The translations under genes and the position numbers were made by a program. A stretch of 8,569 nucleotides of DNA from Myxococcales bacterium (GTDB lineage: Bacteria; Myxococcota; Myxococcia; Myxococcales; Anaeromyxobacteraceae), in contig JAJYAW010000101.1 of NCBI GenBank assembly GCA_021779335.1, positions 1 to 8,569 of the forward strand, given 5' to 3'. Under the pieces are notes generated by a model that saw nothing but the letters and a program-made list of their open reading frames with translations, searched no databases and had not been told where the DNA came from. Every line of letters starts with the position of its first letter. Position 1 is the stretch's first letter. This document shows, piece by piece, positions 1 to 7,037 of this stretch.

Positions 1-476
1 TCGGGCCGCTGCGCCGCCCCGGGCCGGCCGACCGCGCCGCCGCCGCCGCCGCGCTGGCGCGGGTGGGGGTGGCCCACCTGGCCGGGCGGTTCTACGGCGA
101 GCTCTCCGGCGGCCAGCGGCAGCGCACCCTCATCGCGCGGGCGCTGGCGGCCGAGCCGGAGCTGGTGGCCGTGGACGAGCCGACCAACGGCATGGACCCG
201 GCCGCCGAGCTGGCCACCATGGACGTGCTGCGCGGCCTGCACGCCGGCGGGGCCGGGCCGGCCATCGTCATGGTCTCCCACCGGCTCGACGCCGTGGCCA
301 ACTACGCCCGGCGGCTCGCCTTCGTGGACAAGGACCAGGCGCTCTTCCAGGTCGGCCCCCTCGACGAGATGCTGCGCCCCGACCGGCTCTCGGCCCTCTA
401 CGGCCGCGCCGTGGTGGTGCGGCAAGAGGGCGGGCGCCGCTTCGTCCACCCGGCCGCCGGCGGGGGTGCGCCGTGA
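1..476 (+). CDS. Metal (Mn/Zn/Fe-type) ABC transporter ATP-binding protein, 3' part only
   Basis: This is the C-terminal part (157 codons from base 3 to the TGA at 474-476) of an ABC ATPase that powers uptake of a metal ion across the inner membrane. The reading frame is open to the window edge, so the GTG at 63 is an internal Val and not the start. Visible are the signature motif LSGGQRQR (about 111-134), Walker B ending in VDEP (about 166-182), the D-loop NGMDP and the H-loop histidine in MVSHRLD (about 271-291). Walker A and the Q-loop must lie upstream of the window. The stop codon overlaps the GTG start of the next gene, an ABC-3 family permease, which places this ATPase in the ZnuC/MntB/TroB group rather than another ABC class. 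The metal is not decided by this fragment. A substrate-binding lipoprotein gene would be expected upstream. Confidence 0.93.
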   Translation, partial: GPLRRPGPADRAAAAAALARVGVAHLAGRFYGELSGGQRQRTLIARALAAEPELVAVDEPTNGMDPAAELATMDVLRGLHAGGAGPAIVMVSHRLDAVANYARRLAFVDKDQALFQVGPLDEMLRPDRLSALYGRAVVVRQEGGRRFVHPAAGGGAP

Positions 477-1321
477 GCGCCGCCATCGACGGCTTCCTGT
501 CGGCGCAGGAGATCTGGCGGGCGCCGCTCATCGCCTCGCTCATCTCCGGCGCGCTGCTCGGCTTCCTGGGCGTCTACGTGGTGCTGCGGCGCACCGTCTT
601 CGTCTCGGCGGCGCTCACGCAGATCTCCACGCTGGGGCTGGTCTTCGGGCTCTTCCTGGAGGAGCACCTCCACGCCGAGGCCGAGCACGCCCACCACCAG
701 CTCGGCATGGCCATCGGCTTCGCGGTGGTCGGGGCGGTGGCGCTCGGCGCGCTCCGCACCCGCCGGCTCCCGGCCGAGGCGGTGGTCGGCGCGGCCTGGG
801 TCATCGGCTCGGGGCTGGTGGTGCTGGGCGCGTCGCGGCTGGTCCACGCGGCCCACGACCTGGGCGGCATGGTCTTCGGCAACGCCGTGGCGGTGCCCGA
901 CGAGGAGCTCTGGATCATCGCCGGGGTGGCGCTGCTCTGCGCCGCGGTGCACCTGGCCTTCCACAAGGAGCTGACCTTCGTCTCCTTCGACCCGGAGACC
1001 GCCACGGCCCAGGGGATGCGGACCTGGCTCTGGGACGCCCTCCTCTGGGTGACGGTGGGGCTGGCCATCCCCGCCGCGGCGCGGGCCCTCGGGGCGCTGC
1101 CGGTCTTCGCCTTCCTGACGCTGCCCGCCTCCGCCGCGCTCCTGCTGCGGGTGCGCCTCTCGCGGGCCTTCGCCCTGGCGGCCGTCTTCGGCGTGCTCGC
1201 CTCCGGGGCGGGGTACCTGGCCTCCTGGTTCGGCGAGACCCCCACCGGGGCGACCATGGTGGCCGTGGCGGCGCTCTTCCTGCTGCCCGGCGCCGTGCTG
1301 CGCCGGGTGCAGGCGTCGTGA
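473..1321 (+). CDS. Metal ABC transporter permease (ABC-3 family, ZnuB/MntC-like)
   Basis: This 282-residue integral membrane protein is the channel subunit of a Mn/Zn/Fe ABC uptake system, paired with the ATPase just upstream. Its length fits the family (about 260-290). Hydrophobic segments occur at roughly 18-39, 47-62, 76-97, 102-121, 145-165, 185-232 and 235-275, consistent with 7-9 membrane spans. Family-like stretches include GALLGFLGVYVVLRR near the N-terminus and the late LPVFAFLTLPASAALLL segment. The start is GTG at 473, inside the upstream stop (GTGA overlap), with a weak G-rich ribosome site before it, so translational coupling is likely. Between the second and third spans there is a His/Glu-rich loop (H65, H67, H72, H74, H75 with E63, E64, E69, E71), which suggests binding of zinc or a similar transition metal. 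Exact substrate is inferred, not shown. Confidence 0.92.
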   Translation: MSAAIDGFLSAQEIWRAPLIASLISGALLGFLGVYVVLRRTVFVSAALTQISTLGLVFGLFLEEHLHAEAEHAHHQLGMAIGFAVVGAVALGALRTRRLPAEAVVGAAWVIGSGLVVLGASRLVHAAHDLGGMVFGNAVAVPDEELWIIAGVALLCAAVHLAFHKELTFVSFDPETATAQGMRTWLWDALLWVTVGLAIPAAARALGALPVFAFLTLPASAALLLRVRLSRAFALAAVFGVLASGAGYLASWFGETPTGATMVAVAALFLLPGAVLRRVQAS

Positions 1322-1334
1322 GGCAAGTCGGGGC

Positions 1335-1363
1335 TTGACCGCGGGGGGGAATGCCAGTACAAC
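1335..1363 (+). promoter_or_regulatory. Sigma70-type promoter of the tRNA-fMet gene
   Basis: A -35 box TTGACC (1335-1340) and a -10 box TACAAC (1358-1363) are separated by exactly 17 bases. They lie just after the permease stop codon and about 30 bases before the mature tRNA 5' end, leaving a short leader for RNase P to remove. The placement and spacing are those of a stable-RNA promoter. This is a motif reading, not an experimental start site. Confidence 0.7.
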
Positions 1364-1389
1364 CCGCGTCCGTTTCAAGCCTTTCCACC

Positions 1390-1469
<80 letters not shown>

Positions 1470-1473
1470 CTTG

Positions 1474-1512
1474 AGGCCCCCGATCGCGAAAGCGGTCGGG
1501 GGCTTCGTGTTT
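1474..1512 (+). terminator. Intrinsic terminator of the tRNA gene
   Basis: A 12-bp GC-rich stem (1476-1487 with 1492-1503, one T-G wobble) is closed by a GAAA tetraloop (1488-1491) and followed by a T-rich tail (TTCGTGTTT, 1504-1512). It starts only 6 bases after the CCA end of the tRNA. The stem is strong and the tail imperfect, as is common in very GC-rich genomes. Confidence 0.85.
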
Positions 1513-1560
1513 CGGGGGCCGTGGTGCCGGGGCGTGGCCCTGGCTGGGGTGGGTCAATGC

Positions 1561-1580
1561 CACTTCTGACGTCAGAAGTG
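1561..1580. repeat. Perfect 20-bp palindrome, possible operator
   Basis: CACTTCTGAC followed directly by its reverse complement GTCAGAAGTG makes an exact 20-bp palindrome with no spacer. It sits between the tRNA terminator and the VOC protein gene, about 140 bases before the VOC start, in a stretch with more A and T than its surroundings. Its symmetry and location fit a binding site for a dimeric regulator. Without a spacer it would make a poor RNA hairpin, and no T-run follows it. No regulator gene lies in the window. The function is inferred. Confidence 0.5.
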
Positions 1581-1721
1581 CGGGCACCGGTCGGCCTGCA
1601 CTGTCTTCGCTGGACTGGACTTGCTTCCTCCCAAGGTCTTCGGGCGGGATCCACTCCCGTACGGCGCATGGACTCCCGCGCACCGAGGTGGTTCGATCGA
1701 GCGAAAGAGGGAAATCCAGAC

Positions 1722-2072
1722 ATGGCCATCCACTACCTGGAGCTCGTCAGCGACGACGCGGACGCACTGGCCGCGCTCTACCAGCGCGTGCACGGCCTCT
1801 CCTTCGCTCCCCCGGACGCCGATCTCGGGGGCGCCCGGGTCGCGGTCCAGGCGGACGGGACGCTGGTGGGCATCCGGAGGCCCCTGGCCGCGCACGAGCA
1901 GCCGACCCTGCGGACCTACCTCGCGGTCGATGACATCCAGCAGGCCGTGAAGGAGGCCGAGGCGCACGGCGCGATCGTCGCGTACCCTCCGACGCGACAG
2001 GGACGGCGGGGGACCTTCGCCATCGTGATCCAGGGGGGCCTGCAGCACGGGCTCTGGCAGCGCGAGTCGTAG
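1722..2072 (+). CDS. VOC-fold (glyoxalase/bleomycin resistance superfamily) protein
   Basis: This 116-residue protein has the beta-alpha-beta-beta-beta pattern of two vicinal-oxygen-chelate modules: an N-terminal IHYLELVSDDADALAALY segment, a middle strand-rich part, a second module starting near LRTYLAVDDIQQAV (about residues 70-85), and the closing GTFAIVIQGG...GLWQ. Many VOC proteins bind a metal and act on small molecules such as methylglyoxal, catechols or antibiotics. Here the usual final Glu near the C-terminus is replaced (GLWQ ending), so metal chemistry is uncertain and only the fold can be claimed. The ATG at 1722 is chosen because AGAGGGA lies about 10 bases upstream. The frame stays open further upstream, but that extension does not look like protein. 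The nitrilase-like gene begins 39 bases after the stop, so the two are probably co-transcribed. Confidence 0.82.
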   Translation: MAIHYLELVSDDADALAALYQRVHGLSFAPPDADLGGARVAVQADGTLVGIRRPLAAHEQPTLRTYLAVDDIQQAVKEAEAHGAIVAYPPTRQGRRGTFAIVIQGGLQHGLWQRES

Positions 2073-2111
2073 GGCCCAGGCGCCGCCGGAATCGGGGGGA
2101 GGTACCAGCCA

Positions 2112-2900
2112 ATGACCACACGCATCGCCCTCGCCAACCTGCCGTTCCCGTCCTCGCCCGACGACGCGGTCGACCGCGCCGAGGAGGCCATCGCGCAGGC
2201 CGCCAGCCAGGGCGCCGCCGTGGTCTGCTTCCCCGAGTGCTACGTCCCCGGCTACCGGGCGCAGGGGGCGCCCGTCCCGCCGGCCGAGCCGGCCTTCTTC
2301 GCCCGGGCCCACGCCGCCGTGGCCGCCGCGGCGGGCCGCGCGCGCATCGCGGTGGTGCTCGGCACCGAGCGCTTCGTGGACGGCGCGCTGCGCATCACCA
2401 CGCTGGTGGTCGGCCCGGACGGCCGGCCGCTCGGCTGGCAGGACAAGGTCCAGCTCGACCCGAGCGAGGACGCGCTCTACGCGCCGGGCACGGAGCGGCG
2501 GGTCTTCCAGGCGGGGCCGCTCACCTTCGGCGTCGTCATCTGCCACGAGGGCTGGCGCTACCCGGAGACGGTGCGCTGGGCCGCCAGCCACGGCGCCCAG
2601 GTGGTCTTCCACCCGCACTTCGGGGCGGCGGAGCCGGGCGGCTTCAGGCCCACCTCCTACGGCGATCCGCGCAACAGCTTCCACGAGATCGCGGTGCTGT
2701 GCCGCGCCGCCGAGAACACCTGCTACTTCGCCACGGTGAACTGCGCCGGCGAGGGCTCACCCACCACCTCCGCGGTGGCGCGGCCGGACGGCACGCTGCT
2801 CTGCCACCAGCCGCACGGGAGGGCCGGGCTCCTCCTGGCGGATCTCGACCTCGACCAGGCCACCGGGCTGCTGGCGCGGCGGCTCGTCAGTACGACGTGA
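2112..2900 (+). CDS. Carbon-nitrogen hydrolase (nitrilase superfamily amidase)
   Basis: This 262-residue protein, of normal length for a single-domain member, should hydrolyse a non-peptide C-N bond (amide or nitrile) in the cytoplasm. The Glu-Lys-Cys catalytic triad is complete: E42 in FPECYVPGY, K112 in WQDKVQLDP and C144 in VICHEGWRYPE. The ATG at 2112 follows a strong GGGGGAGG ribosome site (about 2095-2102). The substrate cannot be read from the sequence. Candidate branches are omega-amidase-like, N-carbamoyl hydrolase-like and aliphatic amidase-like. It follows the VOC protein gene by 39 bases, which suggests a shared metabolic or detoxification role. Its 3' end overlaps the convergent DUF6544-like gene by 14 bases (2887-2900), and I see no T-tailed terminator there. 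Confidence 0.9.
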   Translation: MTTRIALANLPFPSSPDDAVDRAEEAIAQAASQGAAVVCFPECYVPGYRAQGAPVPPAEPAFFARAHAAVAAAAGRARIAVVLGTERFVDGALRITTLVVGPDGRPLGWQDKVQLDPSEDALYAPGTERRVFQAGPLTFGVVICHEGWRYPETVRWAASHGAQVVFHPHFGAAEPGGFRPTSYGDPRNSFHEIAVLCRAAENTCYFATVNCAGEGSPTTSAVARPDGTLLCHQPHGRAGLLLADLDLDQATGLLARRLVSTT

Positions 2901-3984
2901 TCCCGTCCAGGTGGAACTCGCCGTAGGCGAGGTCGCCGCGCGGGGTCTCCCAGACCGCCTCGCCGACCGCGGGGAGCCGGACGCCCCCGAAGGCGCGGTG
3001 GCCGCGCAGCGGCGTCGACCAGGGGAGCCGCTCGAAGGTCTTGCCGTCGGCGCTCAGGAGCCGGTCCTCGGAGCGGAAGCCGACCAGGTCGCCGGCCTCG
3101 TCGAAGGTGAGCACGGCCGAGACCGTCCGGCCCTCGCGCGTGAAGGCGCCGCGGACCGAGCGGGCGTCGAGCGGCGTCCAGCGCACCGGCGCGTCCAGGA
3201 GCGCGGCAGGGGCCAGCACGCACAGGTCGTTGAAGACGGTCACGGTCTCGCTCTGGCCCAGCTGCTCGCCCCGGGCGTCGACCACGTCGACGGCAAAGGC
3301 CGCGCGGACTCGCATGCGCGCCTCGCGCCCGCGGAAGGCGTGGAAGGCCTCGAAGGGCAGCCCGCGGAGCGAGGCCTCCATGCGGAAGAGCCGGGCCGAC
3401 GGGTCCACCACGTTGACCTGCTCGGAGGTGAAGTCCATCCACGGGGCGTCCAGGCCGTTGCGGAGCCGGCCGTGGAAGCGCGCCCGGAAGCCCTGCACGT
3501 GCGGCCTGCCGACGACGCCGACGCGCCGGAGCCAGGCCTGGACGAGCGGCGGCTGCCCCTCCAGGTCCTGCTCCGTCACGAGCGGCGCGCCGCGGGCCAC
3601 CCCGGCCAGCGCCCGCGCGGCCTCCCGCCGGTAGGCGGCGCCGAGGCTGGCGGGGCTCGCCTGGAGCAGGGCGAGGACCAGCGGGATGGCCACGATGGCG
3701 TTGGCGACCGTGCCGAACCTCGCGTCCGACCAGGCGCCGACGATGAGGGCCTGCGAGAGGAGGAGCGCCGGCAGGCCGGCCAGCCACCAGCGGCCGGAGG
3801 ACGCGAGGAGGAGCGCGGACGCCGCGAGGAACCCGGCGGCGGCGAGCAGCCAGAGGGCGCCCGCCACCCGGCCGATGGGTCGCTTCAGGGCGGCGACCTC
3901 CGAGAGGCCGTACCCCTTCACGAACCCCAGGAGGTGGATGGCGCCGTGCAGGGCGAGGAGGGCGGCGAAGGCGAGTCGGAGCAT
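2887..3984 (-). CDS. Membrane protein with C-terminal DUF6544-like domain
   Basis: This 365-residue protein has an N-terminal membrane part and a soluble C-terminal part. Four hydrophobic segments are visible at about 1-22, 39-62, 67-85 and 91-108, with the conserved-looking SDARFGTVANAIVAIPL across the last. The remainder (about 135-365) is beta-rich and resembles the uncharacterised DUF6544 family as I remember it, including the FNDLCVLAPAALLDAPVRW stretch at 251-269. The ATG at 3984 has no strong ribosome site before it. The upstream SDR gene ends 34 bases away on the same strand, so the two are likely co-transcribed, perhaps with reinitiation. No catalytic motif is recognisable. The domain assignment is from memory and moderately sure. 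Confidence 0.75.
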   Translation of the reverse strand: MLRLAFAALLALHGAIHLLGFVKGYGLSEVAALKRPIGRVAGALWLLAAAGFLAASALLLASSGRWWLAGLPALLLSQALIVGAWSDARFGTVANAIVAIPLVLALLQASPASLGAAYRREAARALAGVARGAPLVTEQDLEGQPPLVQAWLRRVGVVGRPHVQGFRARFHGRLRNGLDAPWMDFTSEQVNVVDPSARLFRMEASLRGLPFEAFHAFRGREARMRVRAAFAVDVVDARGEQLGQSETVTVFNDLCVLAPAALLDAPVRWTPLDARSVRGAFTREGRTVSAVLTFDEAGDLVGFRSEDRLLSADGKTFERLPWSTPLRGHRAFGGVRLPAVGEAVWETPRGDLAYGEFHLDGITSY

Positions 3985-4018
3985 GCGGGCTCGGGGCTGG
4001 GGTAGCGGGACCCCCAGT

Positions 4019-4951
4019 CTACCCGGCGCCCCCCGGCAGCCCCGCCACGATCCGCTCGGTCACCTCCCAGAGCCGCCTCGCCAGCGCCGGGTCGTCCGCG
4101 TCCGCCCGCGGCGTGGCCACGTTGCAGTCGGCCAGGTAGGCGCCGGAGGTGCCGGCCATGGCGGGGTGGACGGCCGCGTAGACCTCGGTGGCGGCGCCCT
4201 GCGGCACGCTCTTCAGGACCAGCGGCCCGGCCAGGCCGAGGACCAGGCTGGCGAGGCCGGGCATGTGGCGCCCCAGGTTGGTCCGGATGACGCCCGGGTG
4301 GACCGCGTTCGCCGTGCGCCGCGTGCCGGCGAAGCGGCGGGCCAGCTCCTTGGCGAAGAGCAGGTTGGCCAGCTTGGACTGACCGTAGCTGGGCCAGGCG
4401 CCGTACCGCCGCTCGGCCCCCAGGTCGTCGAAGCGGATGCCCTCCTTGGGGGCCATGGTGTGGGCGGCGCTGCTCAGCACGACGACGCGGCCGTCGTCGG
4501 CCAGCCGGTCGAGCAGGCCGGTGACCAGCATGAAGTGGCCCACGTGGTTGGTGAAGAGCTGCAGCTCCACCCCGAAGGCCTGCTCGCGCCGCGGCAGCGC
4601 CATGATGCCGGCGTTGCACAGCAGCGCGTCGAGCCGGTCGCCCCGGCGGCGCACCGCCTCGACGCAGGCGCGCACGCTGGCCGGATCCGAGAGCTCGCAG
4701 GCGAGGGGCACCGCGCCGCTCCCGGCGGCGGCGCAGGCGGCGGTGGCCTTCTCGAGGGTCCGGGCCGTGCCCAGCACCCGGGCGCCGCGCAGCAGCAGCA
4801 CCCGCATGGCCTCCTGCCCGAGCCCGGAGTTGCAGCCGGTGACCAGGATGGTCTTGCCGTCGAGCGACAGCCCCTGGGTGACCTCCTCGGCGGTGGAGCC
4901 GTACCCGAACCCGCTCGGACCCTTCGCCTTGAACAGCTCGTAGAGCGACAT
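4019..4951 (-). CDS. Short-chain dehydrogenase/reductase (retinol dehydrogenase/WWOX-like)
   Basis: This 310-residue cytoplasmic oxidoreductase has a Rossmann fold for NAD(P). The nucleotide-binding motif TGCNSGLG lies at 38-45, and R64 after the second strand favours NADP(H). NAG (113-115), N135, S161 and the Y189-x-x-x-K193 pair complete the classical SDR active site, so it should be catalytically competent. The wording of the motifs (LCNAGIMALP, NHVGHF, SYGQSKLANLLFAKEL, VHPGVIRTNLGRHM) resembles the retinol dehydrogenase/WW-domain oxidoreductase-like branch, whose bacterial members act on unknown lipophilic alcohols or carbonyls. The ATG at 4951 follows a good GGGGAGG site (4958-4964). 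The DUF6544-like gene lies 34 bases downstream, probably in the same transcript. The kinase gene upstream ends 106 bases away with a possible terminator between. Confidence 0.92.
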   Translation of the reverse strand: MSLYELFKAKGPSGFGYGSTAEEVTQGLSLDGKTILVTGCNSGLGQEAMRVLLLRGARVLGTARTLEKATAACAAAGSGAVPLACELSDPASVRACVEAVRRRGDRLDALLCNAGIMALPRREQAFGVELQLFTNHVGHFMLVTGLLDRLADDGRVVVLSSAAHTMAPKEGIRFDDLGAERRYGAWPSYGQSKLANLLFAKELARRFAGTRRTANAVHPGVIRTNLGRHMPGLASLVLGLAGPLVLKSVPQGAATEVYAAVHPAMAGTSGAYLADCNVATPRADADDPALARRLWEVTERIVAGLPGGAG

Positions 4952-4996
4952 GATCGGCCTCCCCGGCGTGGCCCGATGGGGCCTCCGCGGCAGCGG

Positions 4997-5053
4997 AAAA
5001 CCTAGCAGCGCCGGGCGCCGCGCGGCCCGGGCAAGCGGGGCGCGCCGCCCGGC
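4997..5053 (-). terminator. Possible terminator after the histidine kinase gene
   Basis: An 8-bp inverted repeat (5010-5017 with 5046-5053) extends by about five further pairs after a 2-base bulge, giving a long GC-rich hairpin just downstream of the kinase stop. On the minus strand a run of four T (4997-5000) follows about nine bases after the stem. The T-run is short and displaced, so this may be a weak terminator or simply a GC-rich inverted repeat. Confidence 0.35.
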
Positions 5054-5057
5054 CGCC

Positions 5058-6962
5058 TCACGCCTCCCTGCCCATGAAGACCGGGAGCGTCACCGTCACC
5101 GTGGTCCCCAGCCCCGGCGCGCTCTCGATGGAGATCTCGCCGCCGGCCGAGTCGATCACGCCGCGGCACAGCGGCAGCCCCAGCCCCTTGCCCCGCCCGA
5201 CGCCCCGGGTCGTGAAGAAGGGCTCGAAGACGTGCTGCAGGACGAAGGGAGTCATGCCCGTGCCGGTGTCGCTGATGGTGAAGGTGACCCGGCCCGGGGG
5301 GCCGAGCGCGCCGGCGACGCGGACCTGGTTGGGCGCGCTCCCCGTCGCCTGGCCCGCGTTGGCGAGCAGGCTGTAGAGGACCTGGACGAGGTCCTCCCGG
5401 CTCACCGGCACGTCGGGCAGCGCCCCCACCTCCACCGCCACGCCGGCGCACGGCCGCAGCTCCTCGGCGGCCAGCTCGAGCGCGGCGCGCAGGGCGGGCC
5501 CCGGGCAGGCGTGCCGCTCGGCGGGGCGATCCCGGGGCAGGAAGGTGGTCATGTCCTTCACGATGAGCTTGACGCGGTCGGCGCCGGCCGCGGCGTCCGC
5601 CAGCGCGTCCTGCAGCTCGGCGAGGGGTGGGCGGCCGCCGCCGGACCGGACCTCCGCCAGCCACGTCGAGCCGGCGCCGAGCTGCTCGCGGAGGTAGTCG
5701 AGGTTGGCCACCACGCTCGCCAGCGGGCTGTTGATCTCGTGGGACATGCCGCGCACCAGGGTGGCCACCGCCGCCAGCCGCTCGGCCCGGGCGGCGCGCT
5801 CGTCCATCGCCCTCCGCTCGGTCACGTCGACAACCACGCCGCGCATCCGGGCCGGGGCGCCGGCGGCGTCCCGGAAGAGCTCGCCGTCCGCGGCGATCCA
5901 GCGCTGCGGGTGGCCGGCGGGCTGGATGCGCAGCTCGTAGTGGAAGCGGCCGGTGGCGAACGCCTCCTCGAAGGCCCGGTGGAAGACGTCGCGGTCCTCC
6001 GGGACGACGTGCCGGAGCGCCTCGCCCACGCTCCAGGCCGGCTGGAGCTCGTCGTACCCGAAGATCCGGTCGTGCTGGAGCGTGCGCCAGACCGCGCCGG
6101 TGCCGAGATCGAGCTCCCAGAGCCCGAGCTGGGCGGAGCCCATCGCCAGGTCGAGCCTCGCCTGGTTGATCCGCAGCGCCTCCTCGCTCCGCTTGTGCTC
6201 GGTGAGGTCGACGCCGGTGCCGAGGTAGCCGGCGAAGGCGCCCCGCTCGTCCTTGCGGGGGACGCCGGTGGCGGCGATCCAGCGGTACTCGCCGTCGTGG
6301 CGGCGCAGCCGGCACTCCAGGACGAAGGGGGCGCGGCGCGCGAGGTGGCCGAGGTAGGCCTCTCGGGCGGCGCGCAGGTCGTCGGGGTGGAGCCCCTCGG
6401 TCCAGCCGCTGCCCACCTCCTGCGCCATCGCCCTCCCGGTGAACTCGAGCCAGGCGCGGTTGAACCAGGTGAACCGCCCGTCGGGCCCCGAGATCCAGAT
6501 CAGCACCGGCGCGGCGTCGGCCAGGTCGCCGAAGCGCGCGTCGGCCTCGCGGCGCGCCCGCACCAGCTCGAGGTCCCGGATCCGGTGAAGGCTGCTCCGG
6601 TACCGCGCCGCCACGAGGGCGAGGAAGGTCGCGACCAGCGTGAAGAGGGCGAGGCCGATGGCCTGGCGCGCCGTCATGGGGCCGCCCTGGCGCTCCAGCG
6701 GCAGGATCCAGAGCGCCGAGAGCGCGGCGGAGGACAGGGCCGCGAAGATCCCGGGGCCGAGGCCGCCGCGGAGCGTCGCCAGGACGACCACGGGGTGGAA
6801 GAGCAGGTACTCGGGCCCGATGTAGCCGTCGAGCAAGAGCCTGAGCCACGAGGCCGCGACCGTCCCGAGCGCGGTCAGGAGGTAGGCGGCCGCCCGGCTC
6901 ATCCGGAGCGGGGGCGGTGCGCTCGCCGCGGGGCCCTCCGGCGTTCCAGCCGCCACCGCCAT
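5058..6962 (-). CDS. Membrane-bound PAS-PAS sensor histidine kinase
   Basis: This is a 634-residue sensor kinase counted from the ATG at 6962. Order of parts: four hydrophobic segments within about 20-125 resembling a DUF4118-type membrane sensor, a short coiled linker, PAS/PAC domain 1 (about 140-258), PAS/PAC domain 2 (about 266-386), a HisKA dimerisation domain with phosphoacceptor H408 in SHEINSPLA, and a HATPase domain (about 490-630). The ATPase has N535 (LLANAGQA), the D565-T-G-T-G loop, FEPFF (579-583) and GRGKGLGL (589-596). All key catalytic residues are present. The H-box resembles HPK4-type kinases common in deltaproteobacteria. No receiver domain is fused and no response regulator is adjacent, so its partner is unknown. 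The earlier GTG at 6968 overlaps the AGGAGG ribosome site and is unlikely to be the start. Confidence 0.92.
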   Translation of the reverse strand: MAVAAGTPEGPAASAPPPLRMSRAAAYLLTALGTVAASWLRLLLDGYIGPEYLLFHPVVVLATLRGGLGPGIFAALSSAALSALWILPLERQGGPMTARQAIGLALFTLVATFLALVAARYRSSLHRIRDLELVRARREADARFGDLADAAPVLIWISGPDGRFTWFNRAWLEFTGRAMAQEVGSGWTEGLHPDDLRAAREAYLGHLARRAPFVLECRLRRHDGEYRWIAATGVPRKDERGAFAGYLGTGVDLTEHKRSEEALRINQARLDLAMGSAQLGLWELDLGTGAVWRTLQHDRIFGYDELQPAWSVGEALRHVVPEDRDVFHRAFEEAFATGRFHYELRIQPAGHPQRWIAADGELFRDAAGAPARMRGVVVDVTERRAMDERAARAERLAAVATLVRGMSHEINSPLASVVANLDYLREQLGAGSTWLAEVRSGGGRPPLAELQDALADAAAGADRVKLIVKDMTTFLPRDRPAERHACPGPALRAALELAAEELRPCAGVAVEVGALPDVPVSREDLVQVLYSLLANAGQATGSAPNQVRVAGALGPPGRVTFTISDTGTGMTPFVLQHVFEPFFTTRGVGRGKGLGLPLCRGVIDSAGGEISIESAPGLGTTVTVTLPVFMGREA

Positions 6963-6967
6963 CCGCA

Positions 6968-6973
6968 CCTCCT
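6968..6973 (-). promoter_or_regulatory. Ribosome binding site that fixes the kinase start
   Basis: On the minus strand a perfect AGGAGG lies five bases before the ATG at 6962. The upstream in-frame GTG at 6968 overlaps the last G of this motif and cannot be served by it, so the ATG is the better start and the protein loses two residues compared with the longest reading. Confidence 0.75.
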
Positions 6974-7037
6974 GGCCAGCGCGCTGGATCGGGCGCGCTG
7001 GAGCACGTCGGGAACCGGCCGCTCATTGTCCGCCTCT

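Noticed and set aside
1521..1721. N-terminal extension of the VOC protein in the same frame
   Set aside because: The extension covers the palindrome and a region with non-coding character. The ATG at 1722 has a ribosome site and begins exactly at the first strand of the VOC fold.
2885..2897. Small inverted repeat CGTC...GACG at the convergent gene ends as a terminator
   Set aside because: The stem is only four pairs and no T-run follows on either strand.
2911..4005. Plus-strand frame of 364 residues opposite the DUF6544-like gene
   Set aside because: Composition rich in Arg, Glu, Ala and Gly with no recognisable domain; the opposite strand encodes clear membrane segments and a folded domain.
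6976..7002. CCAGCGCGCTGG palindrome and repeated GCGCGCTGGA as a regulator site
   Set aside because: Made almost only of G and C in a very GC-rich genome, so chance occurrence is likely. Kept only as a note in the intergenic entry.
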